DNA from: Pseudomonadota bacterium | GTDB taxonomy: Bacteria > Pseudomonadota > Alphaproteobacteria > Sphingomonadales > Sphingomonadaceae | Assembly (NCBI GenBank): GCA_023423655.1 | Contig: JAFAFE010000006.1 | Span: 744,001 to 808,000 of the forward strand | DNA length: 64,000 bases | Reading direction: 5' to 3' | Part shown: piece after piece, positions 1 through 6,863 of the stretch | How positions within the stretch are numbered: the stretch's first letter is position 1 | Layout: each line of letters starts with the position of its first letter | Program-made: the position numbers and the translations under genes | Notes under the pieces: model-generated | Told to the model about the DNA's origin: nothing | Database searches by the model: none | What the model saw: the letters and a program-made list of their open reading frames with translations, nothing else

Positions 1-320
1 CGAATGGCGGCATCAAGCGCGTTATCCAGATTATCGTCGCCCACGCCCAAAGCGGCGGGCCATACCACAGGGCCGGGATGCAAGATGGCGGTGCGATGCA
101 CATCGTCCATTTCCATAACATTGCCGAGCCAAGCCGCCCGCGCGACCGCCGCTTGCGGGATGCTGCGTTCGATTGCGGCAACCGGCGATGTGCGCGCCGC
201 CGCGACACACGCTATCCAGTCCAACAGATGCTGCCGCGCTCTTGTCCTGACAATATTTTCTATCGGGCGCTGCAAATGCTTTGCAATATGTTCGATTACG
301 CTATGGTTATCGGTGTTCAT
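1..320 (-). CDS. MmgE/PrpD family protein, N-terminal part (runs off the window)
   Basis: Reading the minus strand from the ATG at 320 gives an open frame to the window edge, about 106 residues. It carries the N-terminal pattern of the MmgE/PrpD family (2-methylcitrate dehydratase, cis-aconitate decarboxylase): a helix with LLDWIACVAAA near residues 32-42 and then the block NVMEMDDVHRTAILHPGPVV near residues 68-87, matching the family's N-x-x-x-x-DDVH...HP motif. The start is supported by GGAG eight bases upstream. The gene is divergent from the GntR gene with only 44 bases between them. By family it would hydrate, dehydrate or decarboxylate a tricarboxylate-like acid, in keeping with the branched-acid enzymes nearby. 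The exact substrate cannot be told from this fragment. Confidence 0.85.
   Translation of the reverse strand, partial: MNTDNHSVIEHIAKHLQRPIENIVRTRARQHLLDWIACVAAARTSPVAAIERSIPQAAVARAAWLGNVMEMDDVHRTAILHPGPVVWPAALGVGDDNLDNALDAAI
242..253. promoter_or_regulatory. Possible weak GntR operator (one mismatch)
   Basis: TTGTCCTGACAA differs by one base from the palindrome TTGTCCGGACAA found in three promoter regions of this locus. It lies inside the 5' end of the PrpD-like gene, about 110 bases upstream of the GntR start. It could serve autoregulation, but it is coding sequence and may be chance. Confidence 0.3.
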
Positions 321-364
321 GTATTAAACTCCGACGCATTAAAGTTGGACAGGAGACTAACATT

Positions 365-1117
365 TTGTCGACCCCGGTTGAGAAGACAAATGGCAAAAAG
401 CCCCGCTACCAGATTTTGGCCGAAGATTTGCGCACGGAAATATTGCGCGGCGATTATCTTGATACCAATGATTTTCCAACCGAAAGCGCGTTGTGCACCC
501 GTTACGGGGTAAGCCGCTTCACGGTCCGCGAGGCCCTGCGCGCGCTCCAGAATGAAGGATTGATCCAGCGCAGGCGCGGTTCCGGCACGGTCATCCAGCC
601 CGCGTCCGCGCGCGGCGGTGCGCTTCACCAGCCGCTCTCCAACGTCGGCGAAATATTGCAATATGCGCGCGACACCAATTATCTGTTCACCGAAATGGGC
701 ACTGCGACGCTGCCTAAAAAGATGGCGGTCCATATCGGCAATCCTGCCGAGGGACGCTGGCACCATTTCCGCGGCTTGCGTATCCGCCCCGGTCAGGCCG
801 ACCCGATTGCGCTCACCGACGCTTATATCCATCCCGATTTTGCGGATGCCGCGCAGCAGATCAAGCCCAATGAAGACACGATTTTCCGCCAGTTGGAAAG
901 ACTTTCGGGCGAAACCATCACGCGCGTGACGCAGGACATCCAGGCGGTGGCCGCGAGCGGAGCGGTGGCGGCGGAATTGCGGGTGCCGCGTCGCAGCCCG
1001 TGCCTGCGCATCCTGCGCTGCTACCTTGACGCCAAGGACCGGATTATCGAAATTTCGGCAAGCTACCATCCCGGCGACCGTTTTGCCTATTCGATGCACA
1101 TCGAAGTGGACAAATAA
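365..1117 (+). CDS. GntR-family transcriptional regulator (HutC type, UTRA domain)
   Basis: The 250-residue protein has an N-terminal winged helix (about residues 15-80) with the GntR signature FPTESALCTRYGVSRFTVRE and a GSGT wing. A C-terminal ligand-binding domain of the UTRA/HutC type follows. The likely start is TTG at 365, because AGGAG lies at 351-355 with a nine-base gap. An in-frame start at 281 would add 28 residues unrelated to the family and would overlap the divergent PrpD-like gene. HutC-type regulators usually bind palindromes and release on binding a pathway intermediate. The palindrome TTGTCCGGACAA at 6005, 6795 and 22534 is the natural candidate site, so this is probably the regulator of the catabolic locus. 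That link is inference. Confidence 0.9.
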   Translation: MSTPVEKTNGKKPRYQILAEDLRTEILRGDYLDTNDFPTESALCTRYGVSRFTVREALRALQNEGLIQRRRGSGTVIQPASARGGALHQPLSNVGEILQYARDTNYLFTEMGTATLPKKMAVHIGNPAEGRWHHFRGLRIRPGQADPIALTDAYIHPDFADAAQQIKPNEDTIFRQLERLSGETITRVTQDIQAVAASGAVAAELRVPRRSPCLRILRCYLDAKDRIIEISASYHPGDRFAYSMHIEVDK

Positions 1118-1157
1118 AGGAAAAGCCGCGTCCGCCGGAAGCGCCGTATCCGTCCGC

Positions 1158-2246
1158 TCAACCATCGCCGCCAAGCTCCGGCGCCGCTGCGGGCGTCCAA
1201 GGCTGTTCCTGTTTAAAGCGGATCGGCGGCGCGATATGGTGCGCGCCATCCTGTTCGACCATCAGCCCGCGCTCGGCAATATGCGGCGCGGCAAAGGCTT
1301 CGCGGAAATCGAGAACGGGCGAAAAAGCCACATCCTTGTCTGCAAACCAAGCGACCCATTCATCGCGCGAGCGGCTTTTGAACGTCGTGCGCAGGAACGC
1401 AATAAGCGGCGCTTGCGCTTCGCCCGGCTCTGTGCTGCCGAGCGGAATAAGATCGGGCCGTTCGAGTGCGTTCAACAGATTGTCAACGAATTTCAATTCG
1501 CGCCCGCCTAGCACGACATGGCGGCCATCGGCGGTTTCATAAACATTATAGAAAGCCGCGCCGCCCAATGACCGTTGGCTCGATGAACGCGGCGGCTCTC
1601 CGCCGCCCAGCGCATCGCCGACAATATGCGCGCACCAAGGGAGCATCGCGTCGAACATGGCAATATCGACATAATCGCCCTTGCCGCTCGCCTGCCGCCC
1701 GATGAGCGCCATCAATATCGCGGAAAGGCCGGTAAGCCCCGCTGCCATATCGGCGGCAGGCACGCCCGGCACTACCGGCATCCCGTCCGGCCCGTCATTG
1801 ACCGAAAGGAAACCCGCCATCGCCTGTGTCGCCATATCATGCGCGGGATGGTGCGCGAGCGCGCCTTCCTGACCAAAGGCCGAAATCGAGCAATAGACAA
1901 TGGACGGGCGGCGCGCGGCGACCACGTCATAATCAAAGCCGAGCCGCTTGATAACACCGGGACGAAAGCCTTCGATAAACACATCGGCATCGTCGATGAG
2001 CGCCCATAAAGCCGCGCGCCCTTCCTCGCTTTTAAGGTCGAGCGCAACGCTCTGCTTGCCGCGATTAAGGTTGCGGAACCAGATGGACTGGCCCTGTTCG
2101 AACGGCGCCTGATCGCGCGCGGGGTCGCCGTGGAGCGGCTCGACCTTGATGACCTCCGCCCCCTGATCCGCCATCATGACGGACAGCATCGGGCCGGGCA
2201 GAAACTGCGACAGATCTACAACCTTGATGCCCGACAGCTTACCCAT
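1158..2246 (-). CDS. CaiB/BaiF family CoA-transferase
   Basis: This 362-residue class III CoA-transferase moves CoA between acyl-CoA and a free carboxylic acid. The N-terminal block KVVDLSQFLPGPMLSVMMAD and the GADVIK-like EVIKVEP segment are family hallmarks. The expected catalytic aspartate lies in GVPAADMAAG, near residue 165. It is the last gene of a five-gene minus-strand operon, three bases after the stop of another CaiB-type gene, and it converges on the GntR gene with a 40-base gap. Known relatives activate citramalate, itaconate, mesaconate or carnitine. The substrate here is not known. Two adjacent transferases of one class may act as a heteromer or on successive acids. Confidence 0.92.
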   Translation of the reverse strand: MGKLSGIKVVDLSQFLPGPMLSVMMADQGAEVIKVEPLHGDPARDQAPFEQGQSIWFRNLNRGKQSVALDLKSEEGRAALWALIDDADVFIEGFRPGVIKRLGFDYDVVAARRPSIVYCSISAFGQEGALAHHPAHDMATQAMAGFLSVNDGPDGMPVVPGVPAADMAAGLTGLSAILMALIGRQASGKGDYVDIAMFDAMLPWCAHIVGDALGGGEPPRSSSQRSLGGAAFYNVYETADGRHVVLGGRELKFVDNLLNALERPDLIPLGSTEPGEAQAPLIAFLRTTFKSRSRDEWVAWFADKDVAFSPVLDFREAFAAPHIAERGLMVEQDGAHHIAPPIRFKQEQPWTPAAAPELGGDG

Positions 2247-2249
2247 GGA

Positions 2250-3446
2250 TCAGACGACGCCCTTTTCCTTGAACGATGCGATTTCAGCCGCATCAAAACC
2301 GGCTTCGGCCAACACCGTTTCGGTGTCCGCACCGAGCAGCGGGGCTGCGCGGTTGGGAAGGCGTTCGCCATTCATACGGATGGGATTGGCGAGCACGCGC
2401 ATTTCCGGACGATCCGGATGCGATACCGTATCAATCATCCCGGTCGTTTCCAGATAGGGATTATCGAGCGCCTGATCCAAACCGAATACCGGCGATACCG
2501 GCATATGGCCTGCAAGCAAGTCCACCCAATGCGCAACCGGCTGTGTCGAGAAAATGCCGTCCAACAGGTCGGTCAATATGTCGCGGTTGGCGAGCCGGTC
2601 AGCGGGCGTCACAAAGCGCGCATCGCTCGCCAGTTCCGGATGGCCGATACGCTCCACCAGAATATCCCAGAATTTGGGAAGCTGGGCCATGACGAACACC
2701 CAGCCATCGGCGGCGCGGAACATCTGGCTTGGCGTGACCGAAGGATGCGCCGAACGCGCAACACGGGCGGTCACATCGCCTTCATTCATATACCAGACGG
2801 CCGGATAGCTCATCTGGTGCACGGCCGCCGACAGCAGATCGACATCGACATCGCGGCCGATGCCGGAGCGCTGTGCATCGACCAAAGCCCCGAGGAGGCC
2901 GATGGTCATCATCGTGCCGGTCATGAAATCGACCAGCGACAAGCCCGCACGGGTTGGCGGCGCGTCGGGTTCTCCAGTAAGCGCGAGCCAACCGGCTTCG
3001 GCCTGCATCAAATAATCATAACCCGGCCAGCGCGCCCGCTCATTGTCGCGCCCATAAGCCGACAGATGCGCGCACACGACCGCCGGATTAAATTGCGACA
3101 ATTTTTCATAGGTAAGGCCGATCCGGTCGGGCAAATCGCCGCGCAGATTATTGACCACCGCATCGCTGGTTTTGACGAGACGGTGCAGGATTTCCTGCCC
3201 GTCCGCGCTATTCAAATCGAGCGTCAAGGAGCGTTTGTTGAGGTTGAAGCTCTGGAAATAGAGGCTTTCGCCTTGACGCAAATAATGGGGACCGACGGCC
3301 CGGGCGGTATCACCGGCCTTGGGCGGTTCGATCTTGATAACATCGGCCCCCATTTGCGCGAGAAACATGGTGCCGTACGGGCCGGCCCCATATTGCTCGG
3401 CAGAAAGAACCCGGAATCCTGCCAGAGGAAGGGTATTGGCGGTCAC
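2250..3446 (-). CDS. CaiB/BaiF family CoA-transferase
   Basis: A 398-residue class III CoA-transferase with the N-terminal pattern GFRVLSAEQYGAGPYGTMFL and the probable catalytic aspartate in LSLVDFMTGTMM. I place the start at GTG 3446: it overlaps the upstream acyl-CoA dehydrogenase stop as GTGA and has AAGGA seven bases upstream. An ATG at 3467 is also in frame but lacks this spacing. The protein is only distantly like its neighbour at 1158-2246, so this is not a recent duplication. It probably acts in the same pathway on a different acid, or forms a mixed complex with the neighbour. Confidence 0.9.
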   Translation of the reverse strand: MTANTLPLAGFRVLSAEQYGAGPYGTMFLAQMGADVIKIEPPKAGDTARAVGPHYLRQGESLYFQSFNLNKRSLTLDLNSADGQEILHRLVKTSDAVVNNLRGDLPDRIGLTYEKLSQFNPAVVCAHLSAYGRDNERARWPGYDYLMQAEAGWLALTGEPDAPPTRAGLSLVDFMTGTMMTIGLLGALVDAQRSGIGRDVDVDLLSAAVHQMSYPAVWYMNEGDVTARVARSAHPSVTPSQMFRAADGWVFVMAQLPKFWDILVERIGHPELASDARFVTPADRLANRDILTDLLDGIFSTQPVAHWVDLLAGHMPVSPVFGLDQALDNPYLETTGMIDTVSHPDRPEMRVLANPIRMNGERLPNRAAPLLGADTETVLAEAGFDAAEIASFKEKGVV

Positions 3447-4606
3447 GCCGGGTTCCTTTTCAGCCATTGCTTTGCAATAATCATGCGCTGCATTTCGTTG
3501 GTGCCTTCGCCAATGCACATGAGCAGCGCATCGCGATAATAGCGTTCAATTTCATATTCCTTGGAATAGCTGTAACCGCCGAAAATACGCATTGCTTCTT
3601 CGGAGTTCCGGACGGCAGCTTCGGATGCGAAAAACTTCGCCATACCCGCTTCCATGTCACAGCGTTCGCCGCGATCATAGGCTTCTGCCGCCTGATTGAC
3701 GAGCAAACGGGCCGCTTCCGCGCGCGTCACCATTTCGCCCAGTTTCAACTGGATAGCCTGATGCTGCGCGATGGGCTTGCCCATCGTCTTGCGGATTTGC
3801 GCATATTCGGTTGCAAGGCGCAGCGATCCTTCAGCAAGGCCGACGCCACGTGCCGCGACATTGATGCGGCCAAGCTCCAGCCCGCCGGTGGCCTGGAAAA
3901 AGCCTTCGCCTTCCACACCGCCGATAAGATGGTCCGCCGGGATACGATAATTGTCGAAATTCAATTCGGCACTGTCGATGCCCTTATAGCCCATCTTGTC
4001 GAATTTTTTGCCGACCGTGAAACCATCGCCCTTGGGTGCGATGAAAAAGCTCATGCCCTTGTAACGCGGTTCCGCCTTGGGGTCGGTTTTGACGAGCAGC
4101 GCAAAGCAGCTTCCCTGGATGCCGTTGGAAATCCAGGTCTTGGTGCCGTTGATGATATAATCATCGCCGTCGCGCACCGCCGTCGTGCGGATGCCCTGAA
4201 GGTCGGTGCCCGCATCGGGTTCGGTCAGCGCAAGCCCGCCGCGAATTTCGCCGCTGGCGAACAAGGGCAGCCATTTTTCCTTCTGCGCTTCGGTGCCGAA
4301 CCGCTCCACCGCCGCCGCCATGATAAGGTGCGAATTGACGATGCCGGTGAGCGCCATCCAGTAAGAGGAAATGCGCGTGATGATCTTGGAATAGGTGGTC
4401 GCGGGCAGGCCCAGACCGCCATATTCCTGACCAATGGTGGCCCCGAACAGCCCCATTTCCTTCATCTGCTCGACCAGTTCGGCGGGCCAGATGTCCTTAT
4501 GGTCATGGTGCATCACCACCGGACGCACATCGCGTTCGATCCAGCGGTCAATCGTGTCGAGGAACGCGGCTTCGTCCGCCGGATCTATGGTTCGTTGTTC
4601 AGCCAT
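3443..4606 (-). CDS. Acyl-CoA dehydrogenase
   Basis: This 387-residue flavoenzyme has the full three-part fold. Signatures are ALTEPDAGTDLQGIRT (FAD and substrate contact, near residues 129-144), W-I-S-N-G, and a C-terminal IFGGYSYSKEYEIERYYRDA followed by GEGTNEMQR. The catalytic glutamate is in the GEGTNE loop near residue 370. It introduces a trans double bond next to the thioester and passes electrons to ETF. Next to MaoC and CitE-like genes it could make an unsaturated, perhaps methyl-branched, acyl-CoA such as mesaconyl-CoA. It is the third gene of the operon beginning at 5969 and overlaps the next gene by four bases. Confidence 0.95.
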   Translation of the reverse strand: MAEQRTIDPADEAAFLDTIDRWIERDVRPVVMHHDHKDIWPAELVEQMKEMGLFGATIGQEYGGLGLPATTYSKIITRISSYWMALTGIVNSHLIMAAAVERFGTEAQKEKWLPLFASGEIRGGLALTEPDAGTDLQGIRTTAVRDGDDYIINGTKTWISNGIQGSCFALLVKTDPKAEPRYKGMSFFIAPKGDGFTVGKKFDKMGYKGIDSAELNFDNYRIPADHLIGGVEGEGFFQATGGLELGRINVAARGVGLAEGSLRLATEYAQIRKTMGKPIAQHQAIQLKLGEMVTRAEAARLLVNQAAEAYDRGERCDMEAGMAKFFASEAAVRNSEEAMRIFGGYSYSKEYEIERYYRDALLMCIGEGTNEMQRMIIAKQWLKRNPA

Positions 4607-4621
4607 GATTCTGCCCGTCCC

Positions 4622-5131
4622 TCAATCGTCCACCGGGCCGAAGCCACGCTTCCAGATCAACATGGTGCGGTTGAAGGTGCAGACCACTTCGCCATGCTGG
4701 TTCTTGCCGATGGTCTTGACCGTCACAATACCCTGCTCCGGACGCGAGCTGGACTCGCGTTTTTCAACGACTTCGCTTTCGGCATAAAGCGTGTCGCCGG
4801 GGAACATCGGCTTGGTCATCTTGATATTGTCCCAGCCAAGGTTCGCGACGGCCTTTTGGCTGAGGTCCGATACCGACATACCGACCATGAGTGCGACCGT
4901 CAGCGGCGAACAGATAAGCGGCTTTCCGAATTCGGTCTTTTTCGCAAATTCATAATCGAAATGCGCCGGGTGGGTGTTCATCGTGAGGAGCGTGAACCAC
5001 ACATTGTCCGTGTCGGTAATCGTGCGTCCGGGGCGATGTTCGTAAATATGCCCGACGACGAAATCCTCATAGGATCGTCCGAAGGTTTCCCTGAAACGAC
5101 CGGGGCTGACTTCCATTACACCATCACGCAT
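4622..5131 (-). CDS. MaoC-family hydratase/dehydratase
   Basis: A 169-residue hot-dog-fold hydratase. The family motif that is usually D-x-N-P-x-H appears as NTHPAHFD near residues 52-59, a variant I recall from MaoC proteins encoded beside CitE-like lyases; mesaconyl-CoA and itaconyl-CoA hydratases are the best functional analogues. The ATG at 5131 overlaps the citE-like stop by eight bases and has GGAGC seven bases upstream. It probably adds water to an enoyl-CoA made by the adjacent dehydrogenase or transferase and gives the beta-hydroxyacyl-CoA that the lyase cleaves. The exact substrate is inferred from neighbours only. Confidence 0.88.
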   Translation of the reverse strand: MRDGVMEVSPGRFRETFGRSYEDFVVGHIYEHRPGRTITDTDNVWFTLLTMNTHPAHFDYEFAKKTEFGKPLICSPLTVALMVGMSVSDLSQKAVANLGWDNIKMTKPMFPGDTLYAESEVVEKRESSSRPEQGIVTVKTIGKNQHGEVVCTFNRTMLIWKRGFGPVDD

Positions 5132-5969
5132 TTTTGTTGCTCCGCATTGCCAAATTCCTTTGTTCCAAAATTCTTTGATACCGGCGCATGATCGGGGCTT
5201 CGAGCATACGGCCTTTGAAACGGACGGCGGCGCCATTGGCCGCCTCGAAAACCTGCTGCGCCTCTTCGGCCTCGGCGATCTCGTCAGGCGTAGGGCGGAA
5301 GGTCTGGTTGATGGGGTCAATCTGCGCCGGATGGATGGCGGCCTTGCCAGTAAAACCGATGGCTTTGGCCGCCGCCGCTTCCGTGACAAGTCCTTCGGCA
5401 TCGTCGAGCGCGATAAACGGCACGTCGATCGCCGGGACACCGGCGCGCGCGCAGGCCATGATGAAAAGACCCCGGGCGGTGCGCAGCGGTTCCCACGCCA
5501 GCGCAACGCCCAGTTCTGCTGAAAAATCACCGCCGCCGAACATCATCGCGGCAACGCCCGGAGCGGACGCAATCGCGCCTGCCGCCTCTAGGCCTTTGAC
5601 GGTTTCGATAAGCGGCACGAGCGGCGGACATTTATCGCCGAGGACTGCGGTGACAATCCCGATTTCCGCTGCGCTTTCGACCATGGGGAGGAAGAGGAGC
5701 GGAGGCAGGACCGGTGCATCGGCCAGCGCCAATATATCTTCCAGCCCCGCACGGGTCGCCACGCCATTGATTCGCAGCACCAGCCGCGAATCACCTTCCG
5801 CGATGGCATCCAGCGCAGCCTTGCGCGCCATCGCCTTATCGGCGGCAGGCACCGAATCTTCCAGATCAATACAGACGGCATCGGCTGCGCTGTTCAAGGC
5901 TTTGGCATAGCGTTCCGGCTTTCCGCCCGGAACAAACAGCATCGAAGAAAGGCCTGCGGCCGCGTGCAT
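5124..5969 (-). CDS. CitE-like CoA-ester lyase (HpcH/HpaI family)
   Basis: A 281-residue TIM-barrel lyase. The opening LSSMLFVPGGKPERYAKAL, the metal-binding block CIDLEDSVP near residue 35 and FGGGDFSAELG near residue 144 are typical of citramalyl-, malyl- and beta-methylmalyl-CoA lyases. These cleave a hydroxy-dicarboxyl-CoA into acetyl- or propionyl-CoA plus a 2-oxo acid using Mg. It is the first gene of a tight operon that ends at 1158. The operator palindrome at 6005-6016 lies just upstream. AGGGGAG precedes the ATG by nine bases. Confidence 0.92.
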   Translation of the reverse strand: MHAAAGLSSMLFVPGGKPERYAKALNSAADAVCIDLEDSVPAADKAMARKAALDAIAEGDSRLVLRINGVATRAGLEDILALADAPVLPPLLFLPMVESAAEIGIVTAVLGDKCPPLVPLIETVKGLEAAGAIASAPGVAAMMFGGGDFSAELGVALAWEPLRTARGLFIMACARAGVPAIDVPFIALDDAEGLVTEAAAAKAIGFTGKAAIHPAQIDPINQTFRPTPDEIAEAEEAQQVFEAANGAAVRFKGRMLEAPIMRRYQRILEQRNLAMRSNKNA

Positions 5970-6004
5970 TTTATTGATCTCCCCTATCGAAGTCCGCCTA
6001 AAGT

Positions 6005-6016
6005 TGTCCGGACAAA
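6005..6016. promoter_or_regulatory. GntR-type operator, site 1
   Basis: TTGTCCGGACAA is a perfect 12-base palindrome 36 bases before the citE-like start. On the minus strand a TTGACT hexamer lies just upstream, so the palindrome would sit in the promoter spacer, where binding would repress. The same core recurs at 6795-6810 and 22534-22551. Confidence 0.75.
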
Positions 6017-6059
6017 TTTTTAAGTCAAGCGCAAAATTGCTATCGCGCTCATTCTACGC

Positions 6060-6740
6060 TCAAAAAGGTTTGACCGAACCGAGGAACGAGGTCGCAATCA
6101 GCAGCGCATAGACGAGCATCACCCAGATGCGGGTGCGGTCCATTGTGCGGCGCAGCGGGATTTCGGTTTCATCGCTCGACCCTTCGGCAAGCAATTTGCC
6201 AAGCTGGGGACCGACCGGCTTGAACGCCACGTCGATCATGATGGCAGCGACGAAAATCAGGCCGAACAACAGCGCCTTGCTCGCAAGCCATGTGGGCGCC
6301 AGCGGCGCGCCGGTCGCGAGCGATTGGATGCCGAGCCACAAATAGCCGACAGTGATGACGCCCTTGAGCCAGAATTCGATTTTGCGGTTGCGTGCAGCGC
6401 GCGGCGTCATGTCGTGATTATGCGCGTCCCAGACGAGCCACAGCCATGCAAGACCGGCAATCCATGCGCCCACCATGAGCGCCGCCGGCACGTCCCAATA
6501 GCCCCCCAATTTGACCACCGAAAGCGACACCGGAACCATCAGCGCCCATGCCGTGCGCGGGGTCATATCAATGAGAACAAGCAGCTTTAATAATGCGATT
6601 CGCTGGTCCAGACTATAGACGGTTCGCTTGCGGAAACTCTGTCCGGCAAGGAACACACCAACATCGCCTCCCAGCCATAAGACAAAGAGAAACAAGTGAA
6701 AATATACCATCGTCGGATAAGCCAGATCGGCGAGTTGCAT
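6060..6740 (-). CDS. Integral membrane protein of unknown function
   Basis: A 226-residue protein with about five or six hydrophobic segments: YFHLFLFVLWLGGDVGVFLA near residues 13-32, then stretches near 65-80, 85-105, 135-150, 160-180 and at the C-terminus. Histidine and WLGGD in the first helix recall haem- or metal-linked membrane families, but I do not recognise the family. The ATG at 6740 has AAGGGA six bases upstream; a longer frame upstream would run through the operator. It is divergent from the TonB receptor and shares the operator at 6795-6810. A role in uptake or electron transfer for the pathway is a guess. Confidence 0.8.
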   Translation of the reverse strand: MQLADLAYPTMVYFHLFLFVLWLGGDVGVFLAGQSFRKRTVYSLDQRIALLKLLVLIDMTPRTAWALMVPVSLSVVKLGGYWDVPAALMVGAWIAGLAWLWLVWDAHNHDMTPRAARNRKIEFWLKGVITVGYLWLGIQSLATGAPLAPTWLASKALLFGLIFVAAIMIDVAFKPVGPQLGKLLAEGSSDETEIPLRRTMDRTRIWVMLVYALLIATSFLGSVKPF

Positions 6741-6794
6741 TAAATTTCCCTTTCCGCTGTTGAGGCGCTTGACAGACACTTGATTACATGAAAA

Positions 6795-6810
6795 TTTGTC
6801 CGGACAAATA
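6795..6810. promoter_or_regulatory. GntR-type operator, site 2
   Basis: ATTTGTCCGGACAAAT is a perfect 16-base palindrome in the divergent gap between the membrane protein (start 6740) and the TonB receptor (start 6864). TTGACA at 6769-6774 could be a -35 element for the receptor. One site here could control both directions. Confidence 0.78.
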
Positions 6811-6863
6811 AAAAACTGCATCCGCGTGAAAATGCGTGCGGATTTGGAGAAGGACCAAAATTG

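Noticed and set aside
2130..3539. A 469-codon open frame on the plus strand opposite the CaiB genes
   Set aside because: It has no family pattern, is rich in His, Arg and Gln as expected for a reverse frame of high-GC coding sequence, and the minus-strand genes are clear.
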